From Bdellovibrio sp. KM01 (lineage in GTDB: Bacteria > Bdellovibrionota > Bdellovibrionia > Bdellovibrionales > Bdellovibrionaceae): 64,000 nt of DNA. Where the stretch lies: positions 2,976,001 through 3,040,000 of the forward strand of contig NZ_CP058348.1 in NCBI RefSeq assembly GCF_013752535.1, read 5' to 3'. The notes below the pieces were generated by a model. That model was not told where the DNA came from. It saw nothing but the letters and a program-made list of their open reading frames with translations, and searched no databases. Made by a program: the position numbers and the translations under genes. Positions 25,257-33,927 of this stretch are shown here, one piece after another (within the stretch, counting starts at the first letter, position 1; each line of letters begins with the position of its first letter).

Positions 25257-26129
25257 GTGAGCAACTTTAAAGTCTTTAAATATATGAGAAACGCGATCCC
25301 AGGGTTAACAATCCTGGCAGCGCTTTCTTTTGCTGCTCCAACGTTTGCCGCTCAGTCTCCTGCGACTTCTAACACAATCAAGGTGAAGCGCCCCGTGACG
25401 ACTCCAGAAGAAAAATCCTGGTCCGTAGACTTAGGCTTAGAAACATATAGTAATCTAATGAAAGAAGACGCTTACGAACGCGATTCTGCAACTTCCTTGG
25501 AAGTTTCCGCTGGATACCGTTTCAATAAGATCACTTCTATGCGCCTTACTGGAACTCTGGTTAAAGAGAACTCTGGTGCTCAAAACACATATTTTGATAA
25601 TACAATCGCTTCGTTAAGCTTTAAAACTCCGCTAACTACAGATACGGCATGGATTAATACACTTGCTGGTGTTCTTCCAACAAACCGTCAATTGCAAGAT
25701 GAAACATCTTATCAGGGTGCTGTTCGTATCGGAACTAAGCTAGCTTTCAACAACCTATTTTGGAGCAGCTCTGCAACAACAGCTTTGCAGGCAACTCGCA
25801 ATTTCCATGAATACAATGTGACGGCAGATGGTGGTTTCAATATCCGCAACAACCTTCAAGGCGTGCTGACTTACAACCTTCCATTGTTCTCCAAACTGTC
25901 TTTGCAAACTCTTTTCGTTTACACGACAGGCTGGACTTACCTTGAAGACACCCGCCAAAAATTCAGCGTCGGCGCTGACCTGGCTTGGCAATTTACTCCA
26001 GCGTTTTCTGGTTATATCGGGACTTCAAACGAAGGAAATGCCCTTAAAGCAAACGGAATTGATTCAAACATCGAATTCTTTAACGACACGAGTTCGATCG
26101 TTAAAGCGGGTTTGAGCTATAGCATTTAA
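25257..26129 (+). CDS. Predicted outer-membrane beta-barrel protein
   Basis: 290 residues from the GTG at 25257, which has GGAG 6 nt upstream; an upstream GTG lies over that site. The signal peptide ends APTFA-AQ. The mature part is a run of alternating hydrophobic/polar strands (for example SLEVSAGYRF, SMRLTGTLV, NNLQGVLTYNL, KLSLQTLFVYTTGW, FSVGADLAWQF, PAFSGYIGTS) ending in an aromatic-aliphatic final strand GLSYSI, as barrels do. Probably about 10-12 strands. Head of an operon with two lipoproteins; it may export or anchor them. Substrate unknown. Confidence 0.75.
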   Translation: MSNFKVFKYMRNAIPGLTILAALSFAAPTFAAQSPATSNTIKVKRPVTTPEEKSWSVDLGLETYSNLMKEDAYERDSATSLEVSAGYRFNKITSMRLTGTLVKENSGAQNTYFDNTIASLSFKTPLTTDTAWINTLAGVLPTNRQLQDETSYQGAVRIGTKLAFNNLFWSSSATTALQATRNFHEYNVTADGGFNIRNNLQGVLTYNLPLFSKLSLQTLFVYTTGWTYLEDTRQKFSVGADLAWQFTPAFSGYIGTSNEGNALKANGIDSNIEFFNDTSSIVKAGLSYSI

Positions 26130-26171
26130 TTTTAAGTTTTTGTTTTTTGAGATTTTTGAAGAGGAGAGAGT

Positions 26172-29100
26172 ATGAACAGCAACATTAAACGCAAAATTCC
26201 CCTAACAGGTGCTTTGCTGCTGGCCATTTCAACAGTCATGATTTCTTGTACGAAAGAAGTTCCGTACAAGGAGGTCTTTAAAGAAAACGTTGAAACGAAA
26301 TCAACTCTGTCACCAGATGACGAATACCTTTTCGTGGCGTCTTCGGACTTATCAAACAACGACGACGCGGGGGTCTCTTCTGCTCTGCCTTTCTGGCAAG
26401 GAACTGAGAAAATCGTAAAATTCCGCTTTACTGAAAACACTTTGCAAGTTGTTGAAGCTGGCGACGACGCCCGCATCACTAAAGACAACACATTGAACAA
26501 CCGCGTTTTGTTGGAAATCCCAATCAAACATGTTCAATACCGTTGTGCCGAAGACCGCTACGGCAAATGTACAAACAAAGAAGAAGAAAACAGCGAAATC
26601 AACTGGACTAAAAAGGCCAATTTCATCCCAGACTTTAACGGCATGAAAACGACAGGCATGTCGGTGTTACCAGTGGAAATGCAACAACTTTACGGCTTCT
26701 CTTGTTTTAACGAGACATCCTCTCGCTTTTTGAACTATGAACTCAAAGATGGCTCTTTGAACATTCAAATTGAAAAAGTATTCCGTGGGACGCCGGCTTG
26801 CCTGGGTACACAAATGTACTCCATCAGCAGCGTTGATGAATTGCAAAGCCAAATCATCTATCACTACTCGTTCAATAAATTGAGCAAAGTAACGTCCCCG
26901 AACTATAAAAAAATCGACTACCCAAAAGCTGATAAAGATACTTTCGGTTTCTTCACCAGCGAAAACCGCAAGTACGACGTTGATTTGAGCCGCACTCAAG
27001 CGAATCAAAAAGAGTGGATGAATCGTTGGAATCCAGACAGAAAAGAAATCGTTTATTACATGTCTGACAATTTCAATAAACCTCAATATCAGTCTATTAA
27101 AGAGGCAACTCGCACAGCTTTTGACCGTGTAAACGCCGGTCTTAAAGCGGCGGGCCTTGAAATGCGCTTGGTTCTTAAAGATCCAGACCACAAACAACCA
27201 GGTGACACACGCAATAGTATGATCGTGATGGTTGAGGACCCTGTTTCCGGTGGTCCATTGGGATACGGTCCAACTGTGGCAAATCCTCGCACGGGGGAAA
27301 TCATCAGCGGTCGCGTGGCGATGTACTATGGTAACTTCGTTCAAGGTGTTCGTTACACTTACGATGAAGTTGTTAAAGAACTTCAAAACTCTGGCGACAT
27401 CGAATTGACAAAATCTTATGCGAAAGCAAAACCTGGTGCCGCTACCGAAGCAGCCCAAGCAGCCATTTCTGAGGCGATGAAAGCCAAATTGACGGCCGAT
27501 ACTTACGCTAAATACGTACACGCAGATACAGTTGGTTACAAAGTTGGCAATTCCTATACTGCTTTAAAAAAAGGTTCCACGGACACAATTCAAACAGGTT
27601 CTTTGGTGTCTAAAGCCAACATGAAGCAAAACTCTGCGGCTCTTCGCCAGCAGGTTCACGCTCAGCTTAAAAACATGACGAAAGTTTCTGCACGCTACAA
27701 TGCACGCACAAGCCTGAAAGCTGCTGCTGATGCTGACGAAGGCATCCAGCAAAACGCCGCAGCACAGACGATCGACACGTTGTCAGCACAATCTAAATAC
27801 TGCAACTACCCGTCTGAACTTTTCCCATTCAGCGAATACATCAAGAAAGCTTTGATCGGTAAACTTGGTAAGAACATGAAGTTGTGGAATGACTTAAGCG
27901 ACTCTGAAAAAGAACAAGTGATCGCGATCATCATGCCTGAAGTTTGGGTTCCAACTTTGGTTCATGAATTGGGTCATAACTTGGGTCTACGTCATAACTT
28001 CCAAGGTTCTGAAGACAGAATGAATTTTTACACAGAGGGCGAGCTTGCTAAAATGGGCGTGAAACACGAAATCCCATACAGCTCTGTGATGGACTATGGT
28101 TACAGCGAATTGAACCTGCTTCCAACTTTGGGAAAATACGACATCGCAGCTTTGCGCTTCGGTTACAGCCGTAAGGTCATGACTGAAACAGGTGCAACAG
28201 TTGATGTTCCAGAAACATTGACGAAACTCCAAGCAGAAAAGAAAGACTTGGTTCTTCGTGACTTTAAGTATTGCTCTGATGAAAGTGTTGAACTGTCTGC
28301 GAATTGCAAACGTTTCGACAAAGGGACGACATTTGTTGAAATCGTCAATCACCTGATTGAAAGCTATCAGCAACGTTACTTGGTAAGAAATTTCCGTAAC
28401 GGCCGCGAAAGCTTCTCGAAAGTTCAAGAAGGCGGTTACTACAGCGGTCGTTTGGATAACTTCCAATACATCCGTAACTTTATGGAGATCTACTCTTCCA
28501 TCAAGAACCAATTCGCCCTTGACGATGACTCTTTGGATTGGACTTTTGATCCAGACATGAAAGATCTAAAACAAGCGGCTTTGATTTCCGGCCGCTTCTT
28601 CCTGGATGTGATGAAAACACCAGAGGTTCTGTGTGCAGTTGCTAAGAAAGACAACCTGAAATTGGTTACAGACATCGGTGCCCTTAAGTCAATCGATCCA
28701 AGCGCCAACAGCTGCTGGGAACTTGAATTGGCTGATCCGAATCTAGTGATCGTAGCTCAAGGTGGTAAAAACTTTAACGACGTTCGCTTCCGTTCGAACC
28801 CTTCGTCTTATGCTGATCAGATCGATATCCGTGGTATCGGTCCGGATAAGTTGGCAGCGGCTGAAGCTTTGTTCGTACGTATGACAAGCGAAGTACGCCA
28901 GCACGAAGATAACTACATGGATATCAAAGATTTGGCTCCAGAGATCTCAGCTACCGTGGCTTCCTTGTTGTTTGACCAAGTCAATACAAACGTAGAATTC
29001 CGCGACCAAGCTGGAAATCTCTACCTGAATACAAAATGGAAGTTCGATGTGTTCTCAGCCCCAGGCAGCGTGAACAAAGGAAAAGACACTCACTGGTTTG

Positions 29101-29603
29101 ATGTTCCGATGGTTGAATCGGCTCAACGCCGCATGGGTCTGCCTAACCACAAAGTCAGCTTCCAGGAAAAGCTATTGAATGTGATTTCAAAACGCATGGG
29201 CAGCTCTCAATCGCACTATGCAGAAGACAAAGCTTTCTTGGATCAGTTCCGAGTGAACCGCATCGCAAAAACATCCGTGATGAACTCGGAAAATGCCGTC
29301 AGCTCCCGCGATGTGGGCTCTTTCAAAGCGGTGGCATTGGCTAACAACGCGATCGCCTTGGATGCAATGTCTTCGATCACTAAAATGGATCTATTGACGA
29401 GCATGAAAGATAAAGAACTGGAAGACCTGCGTATCGCAAGAACAGCCGTACGCCGCGCTTCAACACCAGTTCCAGCGACGGATGCGAAATACAAAGATGT
29501 CACTGTAAACGACATCAATATGTTCAAAGCCGGCGCTTTGCCAGCAAAAGACAAACTTGAGTATCTTTTAACAATCCTGCCTGGTGCAGAAGAAGCTAAG
29601 TAA
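26172..29603 (+). CDS. Giant metzincin metalloprotease lipoprotein
   Basis: 1143 residues. The signal ends TVMIS-C, a lipobox. The zinc site HELGHNLGLRH (598-608) is the complete metzincin HExxHxxGxxH, and the Met-turn is SVM640DYGY about 30 residues later, so the enzyme should be active. The layout (long N-terminal domain, zinc domain at the centre, long C-terminal domain) resembles the DUF4953/DUF5117 zinc-dependent group. An Ala-rich helical segment of about 100 residues (410-520) precedes the catalytic site. It sits between the barrel gene (42 nt) and a second lipoprotein gene (25 nt). Probably an outer-membrane-anchored protease for prey or envelope proteins; that role is inference. Confidence 0.88.
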   Translation: MNSNIKRKIPLTGALLLAISTVMISCTKEVPYKEVFKENVETKSTLSPDDEYLFVASSDLSNNDDAGVSSALPFWQGTEKIVKFRFTENTLQVVEAGDDARITKDNTLNNRVLLEIPIKHVQYRCAEDRYGKCTNKEEENSEINWTKKANFIPDFNGMKTTGMSVLPVEMQQLYGFSCFNETSSRFLNYELKDGSLNIQIEKVFRGTPACLGTQMYSISSVDELQSQIIYHYSFNKLSKVTSPNYKKIDYPKADKDTFGFFTSENRKYDVDLSRTQANQKEWMNRWNPDRKEIVYYMSDNFNKPQYQSIKEATRTAFDRVNAGLKAAGLEMRLVLKDPDHKQPGDTRNSMIVMVEDPVSGGPLGYGPTVANPRTGEIISGRVAMYYGNFVQGVRYTYDEVVKELQNSGDIELTKSYAKAKPGAATEAAQAAISEAMKAKLTADTYAKYVHADTVGYKVGNSYTALKKGSTDTIQTGSLVSKANMKQNSAALRQQVHAQLKNMTKVSARYNARTSLKAAADADEGIQQNAAAQTIDTLSAQSKYCNYPSELFPFSEYIKKALIGKLGKNMKLWNDLSDSEKEQVIAIIMPEVWVPTLVHELGHNLGLRHNFQGSEDRMNFYTEGELAKMGVKHEIPYSSVMDYGYSELNLLPTLGKYDIAALRFGYSRKVMTETGATVDVPETLTKLQAEKKDLVLRDFKYCSDESVELSANCKRFDKGTTFVEIVNHLIESYQQRYLVRNFRNGRESFSKVQEGGYYSGRLDNFQYIRNFMEIYSSIKNQFALDDDSLDWTFDPDMKDLKQAALISGRFFLDVMKTPEVLCAVAKKDNLKLVTDIGALKSIDPSANSCWELELADPNLVIVAQGGKNFNDVRFRSNPSSYADQIDIRGIGPDKLAAAEALFVRMTSEVRQHEDNYMDIKDLAPEISATVASLLFDQVNTNVEFRDQAGNLYLNTKWKFDVFSAPGSVNKGKDTHWFDVPMVESAQRRMGLPNHKVSFQEKLLNVISKRMGSSQSHYAEDKAFLDQFRVNRIAKTSVMNSENAVSSRDVGSFKAVALANNAIALDAMSSITKMDLLTSMKDKELEDLRIARTAVRRASTPVPATDAKYKDVTVNDINMFKAGALPAKDKLEYLLTILPGAEEAK

Positions 29604-29628
29604 TTTTCCGAAGAGAGAGGAAACGATT

Positions 29629-30969
29629 ATGAAAAAACTAATTCTAGCGAGCGCTCTTCTGATGATCACTGCGGGCTGTACTCAAGGTACTAAGTCCCGC
29701 AATTCCTCGCAAGCAACGGGAGCTCAGGAACAAACACAAACAGGTCCTACGCAAGACATGAGTGCAGCGGACGCGGCTAAGCAGGCGCAGGCCACTGCTG
29801 ATGATGGCATCATCGACTCGACTTCCCGTCAAGACGCTTTAAAAAACCTAACTTTGAAACTTTACGAATCCACGTTCCGTCTGCAAATGGATGTAATGTC
29901 TGAAAAGTTACAAGACGACAATTCAAAATTGTTACGTGAGTTCATCACGAAAAAATTCTCTCCTAAAGGGGAATCTCTTTTGCAAGCGTTAAGCTCTGGC
30001 GACATCAAATCCACGATCACTTTGAAAGACCTGCAAATCGCAGCGTCTGATAAAGACATGCAGTTCCAAGCGTTGCTCATGGGCTTTAAAAAGATCGCAG
30101 CCGATGGTGGGTTCACTAAGGAACAACAAACTGGCATTGAGAAAGCATTAATCGAACGTCAAAGCCTGATCACACCATCTCCACAAGAGCAAAACAGAAT
30201 TATCGCGGTTTCTGAGCACATCTCAAAGAAGGCGAAAACCTTGATCCAAGTTATGCATAGTGGTGCTCAAGACGAGACAGTTTGCCAAGGTTACGGTTAT
30301 TTCTTGGCGAACTTCAATGCTCTTCTAACAGACAGCAAAACGTTCCGCTTGCCTCAGACGATCGCAGATCTTTCTGAACCATTGCAGCCTCTTTTACCAA
30401 CGTTGGATGCCTGCCCTGCGGATATTCCAGGCACTCGCAAGCTTCTGGGTAAAGAATTGCTGGGTTTAATCGCAAGAATGGATAAAATGCAGGCGCAAAT
30501 CGCAACTTTCTTGAATCCATCGATCAAAGACACGGATCCTTTGTTCTTGGATATCGCAGACAGATGGGCACTTGTGGAAACCAAAGAGATTTTGGAAAAC
30601 TACAAATTGCCAACAATGGGTGATGTAGATGCGGACGCAGTGGTTTGTAATGTTGACGGCACTGATTACGATGCTGTTGTTACGTCACAAACTAATACTG
30701 AAACAGCAGCTCAAATTAAATACGAAAGAGATGGCGAAAAACCATTCACAATTCGTAAAGTGACTGGTCAACGTGGCGTAACGATCGCTTACATTTCTTC
30801 CAAGCATTCGATCGCATCCAGCGAAAACTCCAACTCCGTTAATGCGGGTGACGGTTTCGTAGGTGCGGTGTTCAGCATCGTTCCTGGCGATTCCGAGGCC
30901 ATGAAACTGAAAATCCGTAAAGACGAAGGCAAAGACGAGACCATCACTGTCACTTGCCATGCTAAATAA
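29629..30969 (+). CDS. Lipoprotein of the metzincin operon
   Basis: 446 residues from the ATG at 29629 (GAGAGG upstream). Signal ending MITAG-C is a lipobox. A Gln/Thr/Ser-rich linker is followed by a mostly helical region (about 60-320) and a smaller C-terminal beta domain with cysteines in VVCNVDG and TVTCHAK that may pair. No family recognised. Downstream of the metzincin by 25 nt, so co-expressed and perhaps its partner or inhibitor. Confidence 0.75.
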   Translation: MKKLILASALLMITAGCTQGTKSRNSSQATGAQEQTQTGPTQDMSAADAAKQAQATADDGIIDSTSRQDALKNLTLKLYESTFRLQMDVMSEKLQDDNSKLLREFITKKFSPKGESLLQALSSGDIKSTITLKDLQIAASDKDMQFQALLMGFKKIAADGGFTKEQQTGIEKALIERQSLITPSPQEQNRIIAVSEHISKKAKTLIQVMHSGAQDETVCQGYGYFLANFNALLTDSKTFRLPQTIADLSEPLQPLLPTLDACPADIPGTRKLLGKELLGLIARMDKMQAQIATFLNPSIKDTDPLFLDIADRWALVETKEILENYKLPTMGDVDADAVVCNVDGTDYDAVVTSQTNTETAAQIKYERDGEKPFTIRKVTGQRGVTIAYISSKHSIASSENSNSVNAGDGFVGAVFSIVPGDSEAMKLKIRKDEGKDETITVTCHAK

Positions 30970-31010
30970 GAGATTCGCTGTTATTAGACACGATCATCTT
31001 CTGTAAATTG

Positions 31011-31058
31011 CTTCCTCCTTGGTCAGGCTTAATCATTAAAGCTCATTCAAGGAGGAAG
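31011..31058 (+). promoter_or_regulatory. 5'-UTR hairpin sequestering the Shine-Dalgarno of the PfpI-like gene
   Basis: CTTCCTCCTTG (31011-31021) is perfectly complementary to CAAGGAGGAAG (31048-31058). The right arm holds the AAGGAGG ribosome site and ends 4 nt before the ATG at 31063. The intervening 26 nt hold a second, imperfect stem (GCTTAAT with ATTAAAGC). If transcription starts upstream of 31011, the site would be masked, as in RNA thermometers and some riboswitches. Confidence 0.7.
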
Positions 31059-31062
31059 AATC

Positions 31063-31668
31063 ATGAGTAAAGAGCTAGAAGGCAAGAACGTTGCTATCCT
31101 CGCTGCTGACGGTTTCGAACAATCCGAACTACTACTACCTAAAAAGGCCCTGGAAGACGCCGGCGCCAAAGTCGAAATCGTTTCTATCAATTCTGGTGAA
31201 ATCAAAGGATGGGAAAAAGGAAACTGGGCCAAATCCTTGAAAGTGGACACGGCCATCAATGTCGCAGGGGCTGACGACTATGACGCTTTGATGCTTCCGG
31301 GCGGAGTGATCAACCCCGATAAACTTCGCGAAGAAGAAGGCGTTGTTCAATTTGTTCAAGGCTTTGTCGACACCGGGAAACCCATCGCAGCCATCTGTCA
31401 CGGTCCACAAACACTGATTGAAACAGGAATATTAAGAGGCAAAAAAGTGACAAGCTACCCTTCGATCCGCACGGATATTATCAATGCCGGCGGAGAGTGG
31501 GAAGACAATGAAGTTGTCGTCGATAATGGCCTGGTTACGAGCCGCAAACCCGCTGACATCCCGGCTTTCTGTCGCAAGATGATCGAAGAATTTGCGAAAG
31601 GCCCACAAGATATGTCCGTTTTAGGATTAGGCGAACAACGCCGCGAGCATCCAAAACACGCTCACTAA
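31063..31668 (+). CDS. DJ-1/PfpI family protein (YhbO-like)
   Basis: 201 residues. The nucleophile Cys112 with His113 lies in AAICHGPQ, the family's elbow; DGFEQSEL near the N-terminus carries the conserved acidic residue. Length and the C-terminal DIPAFCRKMIEEF match the PfpI/YhbO branch, described as stress proteins with peptidase or glyoxalase/deglycase activity. It has a 5' leader able to hide its ribosome site and is followed by a terminator, so it is a monocistronic, probably stress-regulated gene. Confidence 0.9.
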   Translation: MSKELEGKNVAILAADGFEQSELLLPKKALEDAGAKVEIVSINSGEIKGWEKGNWAKSLKVDTAINVAGADDYDALMLPGGVINPDKLREEEGVVQFVQGFVDTGKPIAAICHGPQTLIETGILRGKKVTSYPSIRTDIINAGGEWEDNEVVVDNGLVTSRKPADIPAFCRKMIEEFAKGPQDMSVLGLGEQRREHPKHAH

Positions 31669-31711
31669 ACGGTACGGCCTTACTTGGAAATGCACTTACT
31701 TACCTAAACAT

Positions 31712-31742
31712 AAAAAAGGCAGGAGATGATCCTGCCTTTTTT
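31712..31742. terminator. Bidirectional intrinsic terminator
   Basis: Stem AAAAAAGGCAGG/CCTGCCTTTTTT with a 7-nt loop between the convergent PfpI-like and AsmA-like genes. Confidence 0.92.
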
Positions 31743-31762
31743 ATTTTTACTAAATCCATTCC

Positions 31763-32848
31763 TTAATCTTTTTTAGGAACGTCTTTAATAGAAATGGTGT
31801 TGTCCAATTTTTTGGCCAAGGCTTCGATAAATCCATTACGCAAGGAGCCCCAAAATGCATCCCACGTCTTAACATCCGGCCCCTTGGCAGCGCCTTCAAA
31901 ATCCACTCGCGTTGCGACGGTTTTGGTCTGTGAATTCCTAAGGATCAAGTTACTCATGGCGATACCCACCTCAAAAAAGAAGCGCTTAGGAGAATCGAAC
32001 TTTTCTTTGGAGCTGATCACGTCCAGATTCTCAAAGAACGGTTTCACGTACCCCTTGATGCGCCCGTCCCGCGTGCTCACTTCTCCGTAAAGACTAAAGC
32101 TCCCCGACGTAAATGTGAAAGGCCCATAGCCTTTAAAAAAGTCATTCAACTTCGTCACATCAAGCTTATCAATCGCCATCTTAGATTCGAATGCAGGAAC
32201 CTTTGAAAGTAAATTAACTTTAGCCCCCGCCGTCACGTGCCCACTTTTTTGCAATCGCGCTGAAGCCTCCATCGTGCTTGGCAGCAGTTCTTTTGATTTG
32301 TCGGTGTTCTTGATATTGGTGGCCGAAATCATAATACGATCCACCACCACATCGACCGGTACTTTGAAATCATTGTTGTACAAATGGACTTCGCTGTTAC
32401 TCAGACGGAAGGATTCCAGCTCTATGGGAATCAATTTCCCCACAACCGTTTTCCAATCCTGATCGGCCCCCATCTGCTTTTTCTTTTTATCGGCACTATC
32501 GACCAAGTCCAATTTCATACCGTCGACTTTAAGATCTCCCAATAATTTTCCAGCGAAAATCCCTCGCCACGCCAAAGACAGATCAATTTCGTGGATGCTC
32601 ACTAAGGGATCTTTGGGACTTTTCACCTTTTCCCAGATTTTCAAATCCTGAATCTGGTAGGCGCCACGATACAAAGCCAAATCAAAGTCTTCAATGTGGC
32701 CCTTATAGTTTTCCATTTTATTACCCATGTACCAATTGATCCCGTACTTGATACCAACAGGCAAAAATATGCGCACGACCACCAAAAATACGGCAACGGC
32801 GATCAGGGTTATTTGAACTTTACTGAGGGACCTGAACAGTTTCTTCAT
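31763..32848 (-). CDS. AsmA/DUF748-like envelope protein
   Basis: 361 residues from the ATG at 32848, which has a perfect AAGGAGG 6 nt upstream; an earlier in-frame start lacks one. One N-terminal membrane helix (about 10-30) is followed by a beta-rich periplasmic domain (EDFDLALYRGAYQIQDLKIW, then LSLAWRGIFAGKLLGDLKVDG) like the AsmA-type/DUF748 proteins, now thought to belong to a group that helps move lipids between membranes. It overlaps the 3' end of the YihY gene by 29 nt, so translation is coupled. Confidence 0.72.
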   Translation of the reverse strand: MKKLFRSLSKVQITLIAVAVFLVVVRIFLPVGIKYGINWYMGNKMENYKGHIEDFDLALYRGAYQIQDLKIWEKVKSPKDPLVSIHEIDLSLAWRGIFAGKLLGDLKVDGMKLDLVDSADKKKKQMGADQDWKTVVGKLIPIELESFRLSNSEVHLYNNDFKVPVDVVVDRIMISATNIKNTDKSKELLPSTMEASARLQKSGHVTAGAKVNLLSKVPAFESKMAIDKLDVTKLNDFFKGYGPFTFTSGSFSLYGEVSTRDGRIKGYVKPFFENLDVISSKEKFDSPKRFFFEVGIAMSNLILRNSQTKTVATRVDFEGAAKGPDVKTWDAFWGSLRNGFIEALAKKLDNTISIKDVPKKD

Positions 32849-33692
32849 ACTTTTCCTCCTTATTAATTTCATTGGCAACTTCCGCACTGAGAAAAATCAC
32901 GGCGGAGGAATAATAGACCCATAACAACAAAACAATAAACGATCCGGCAGCTCCATACAGGGAGGCCACAGCACTTTGCCCCATGTACAAACCAATCAAG
33001 CCCTTACCGATCGAAAACATAAAGGCGGTGATAAAGCCCGATGTAAAGGCGACTTTGGGCCGCACCTGCACTTGGGGCAGAAAATAGTAAATCGCACTGA
33101 ACAACAGACCGAAAATTAAAAGAGAAATAGCAAAATTAATGAATTGCCCCAGGAGCGCTTCTGCACCTTTTAAATACATCGACAAAATCGATGACACCAC
33201 CAACGAAACGATCGAAATAAATACAAAAGTTAAAACCATTCCCATATTGAAAAGTTTAGTTTTCATGAAAGTCCAAATAGATTGAATGAATGTTTCCGAT
33301 TCCAATTTTTTATAATCTATCTTTACTTCAAATATTTTATTCAAAGACATACGCATTTCGCCAAATATCGCACCGGCGGAAAAAATCAATGTGATCAAAC
33401 CCAAAATCCCTGCCGTATCCCGCACCTCGGGCTGCTTTTCCACGTTCTTTACGATCTCTCGTAAAATGTCAGACGACTGTGTTCCAAATAGGTATTGAAT
33501 CTGCCTTAGTATTTCTTCGCGAAAGCTATCGTTGATTAAAGCAACGAAGGTCAGCATCAACACCAATAATGGCGCCAGTGACAGCGCTGTGTAAAAGGAC
33601 AAGGAGGCTGACATCTCGAAAATATCGTCCCGTCCCATCTTGTTGAAGAAGTTTTTCCCCGTGATTTTTTTTAACGCCTTTATCAACTTCAT
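32820..33692 (-). CDS. YihY/BrkB-family membrane protein
   Basis: 290 residues with six predicted membrane helices. The N-terminal MSASLSFYTALSLAPLLVL and the central GAIFGEMRMSLNKIFEVK region are the hallmarks of the YihY/virulence factor BrkB family (once annotated as ribonuclease BN). Function is not established. First gene of the two-gene unit with the AsmA-like gene. The ribosome site is weak, and the start was chosen because the conserved N-terminus begins close to it. Confidence 0.9.
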   Translation of the reverse strand: MKLIKALKKITGKNFFNKMGRDDIFEMSASLSFYTALSLAPLLVLMLTFVALINDSFREEILRQIQYLFGTQSSDILREIVKNVEKQPEVRDTAGILGLITLIFSAGAIFGEMRMSLNKIFEVKIDYKKLESETFIQSIWTFMKTKLFNMGMVLTFVFISIVSLVVSSILSMYLKGAEALLGQFINFAISLLIFGLLFSAIYYFLPQVQVRPKVAFTSGFITAFMFSIGKGLIGLYMGQSAVASLYGAAGSFIVLLLWVYYSSAVIFLSAEVANEINKEEKYEETVQVPQ

Positions 33693-33893
33693 CGCAAAAA
33701 GATAACATGCATGCCGCTATCGCCCTCGCCTCACCCTATGGTCTTTGACAAGAAACATATCGAAAAGACTCCACCCTTCCAAATGGGTCGATGCACGTTA
33801 GGTCCACGCCCAAGGCTTAAACATCGCCCTGCTGAAAATGTCACATACGCAATAATAGGGGCTTAAAACGAATTAAAGAGGGTTTTACGTCCG

Positions 33894-33912
33894 AAATCCG
33901 GGCCACGGATTT
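33894..33912. repeat. Short 5'-leader inverted repeat
   Basis: AAATCCG-GGCCA-CGGATTT, a 7-bp stem with a 5-nt loop, ending 15 nt before the ATG at 33928 and just before its GAGGGG site. It may affect translation of the downstream gene. Confidence 0.4.
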
Positions 33913-33927
33913 GCACATCCAGAGGGG

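Noticed and set aside
26667-27521. 284-residue open frame antisense to the metzincin gene
   Set aside because: Shadow of the real gene; no ribosome site and no recognisable domain.
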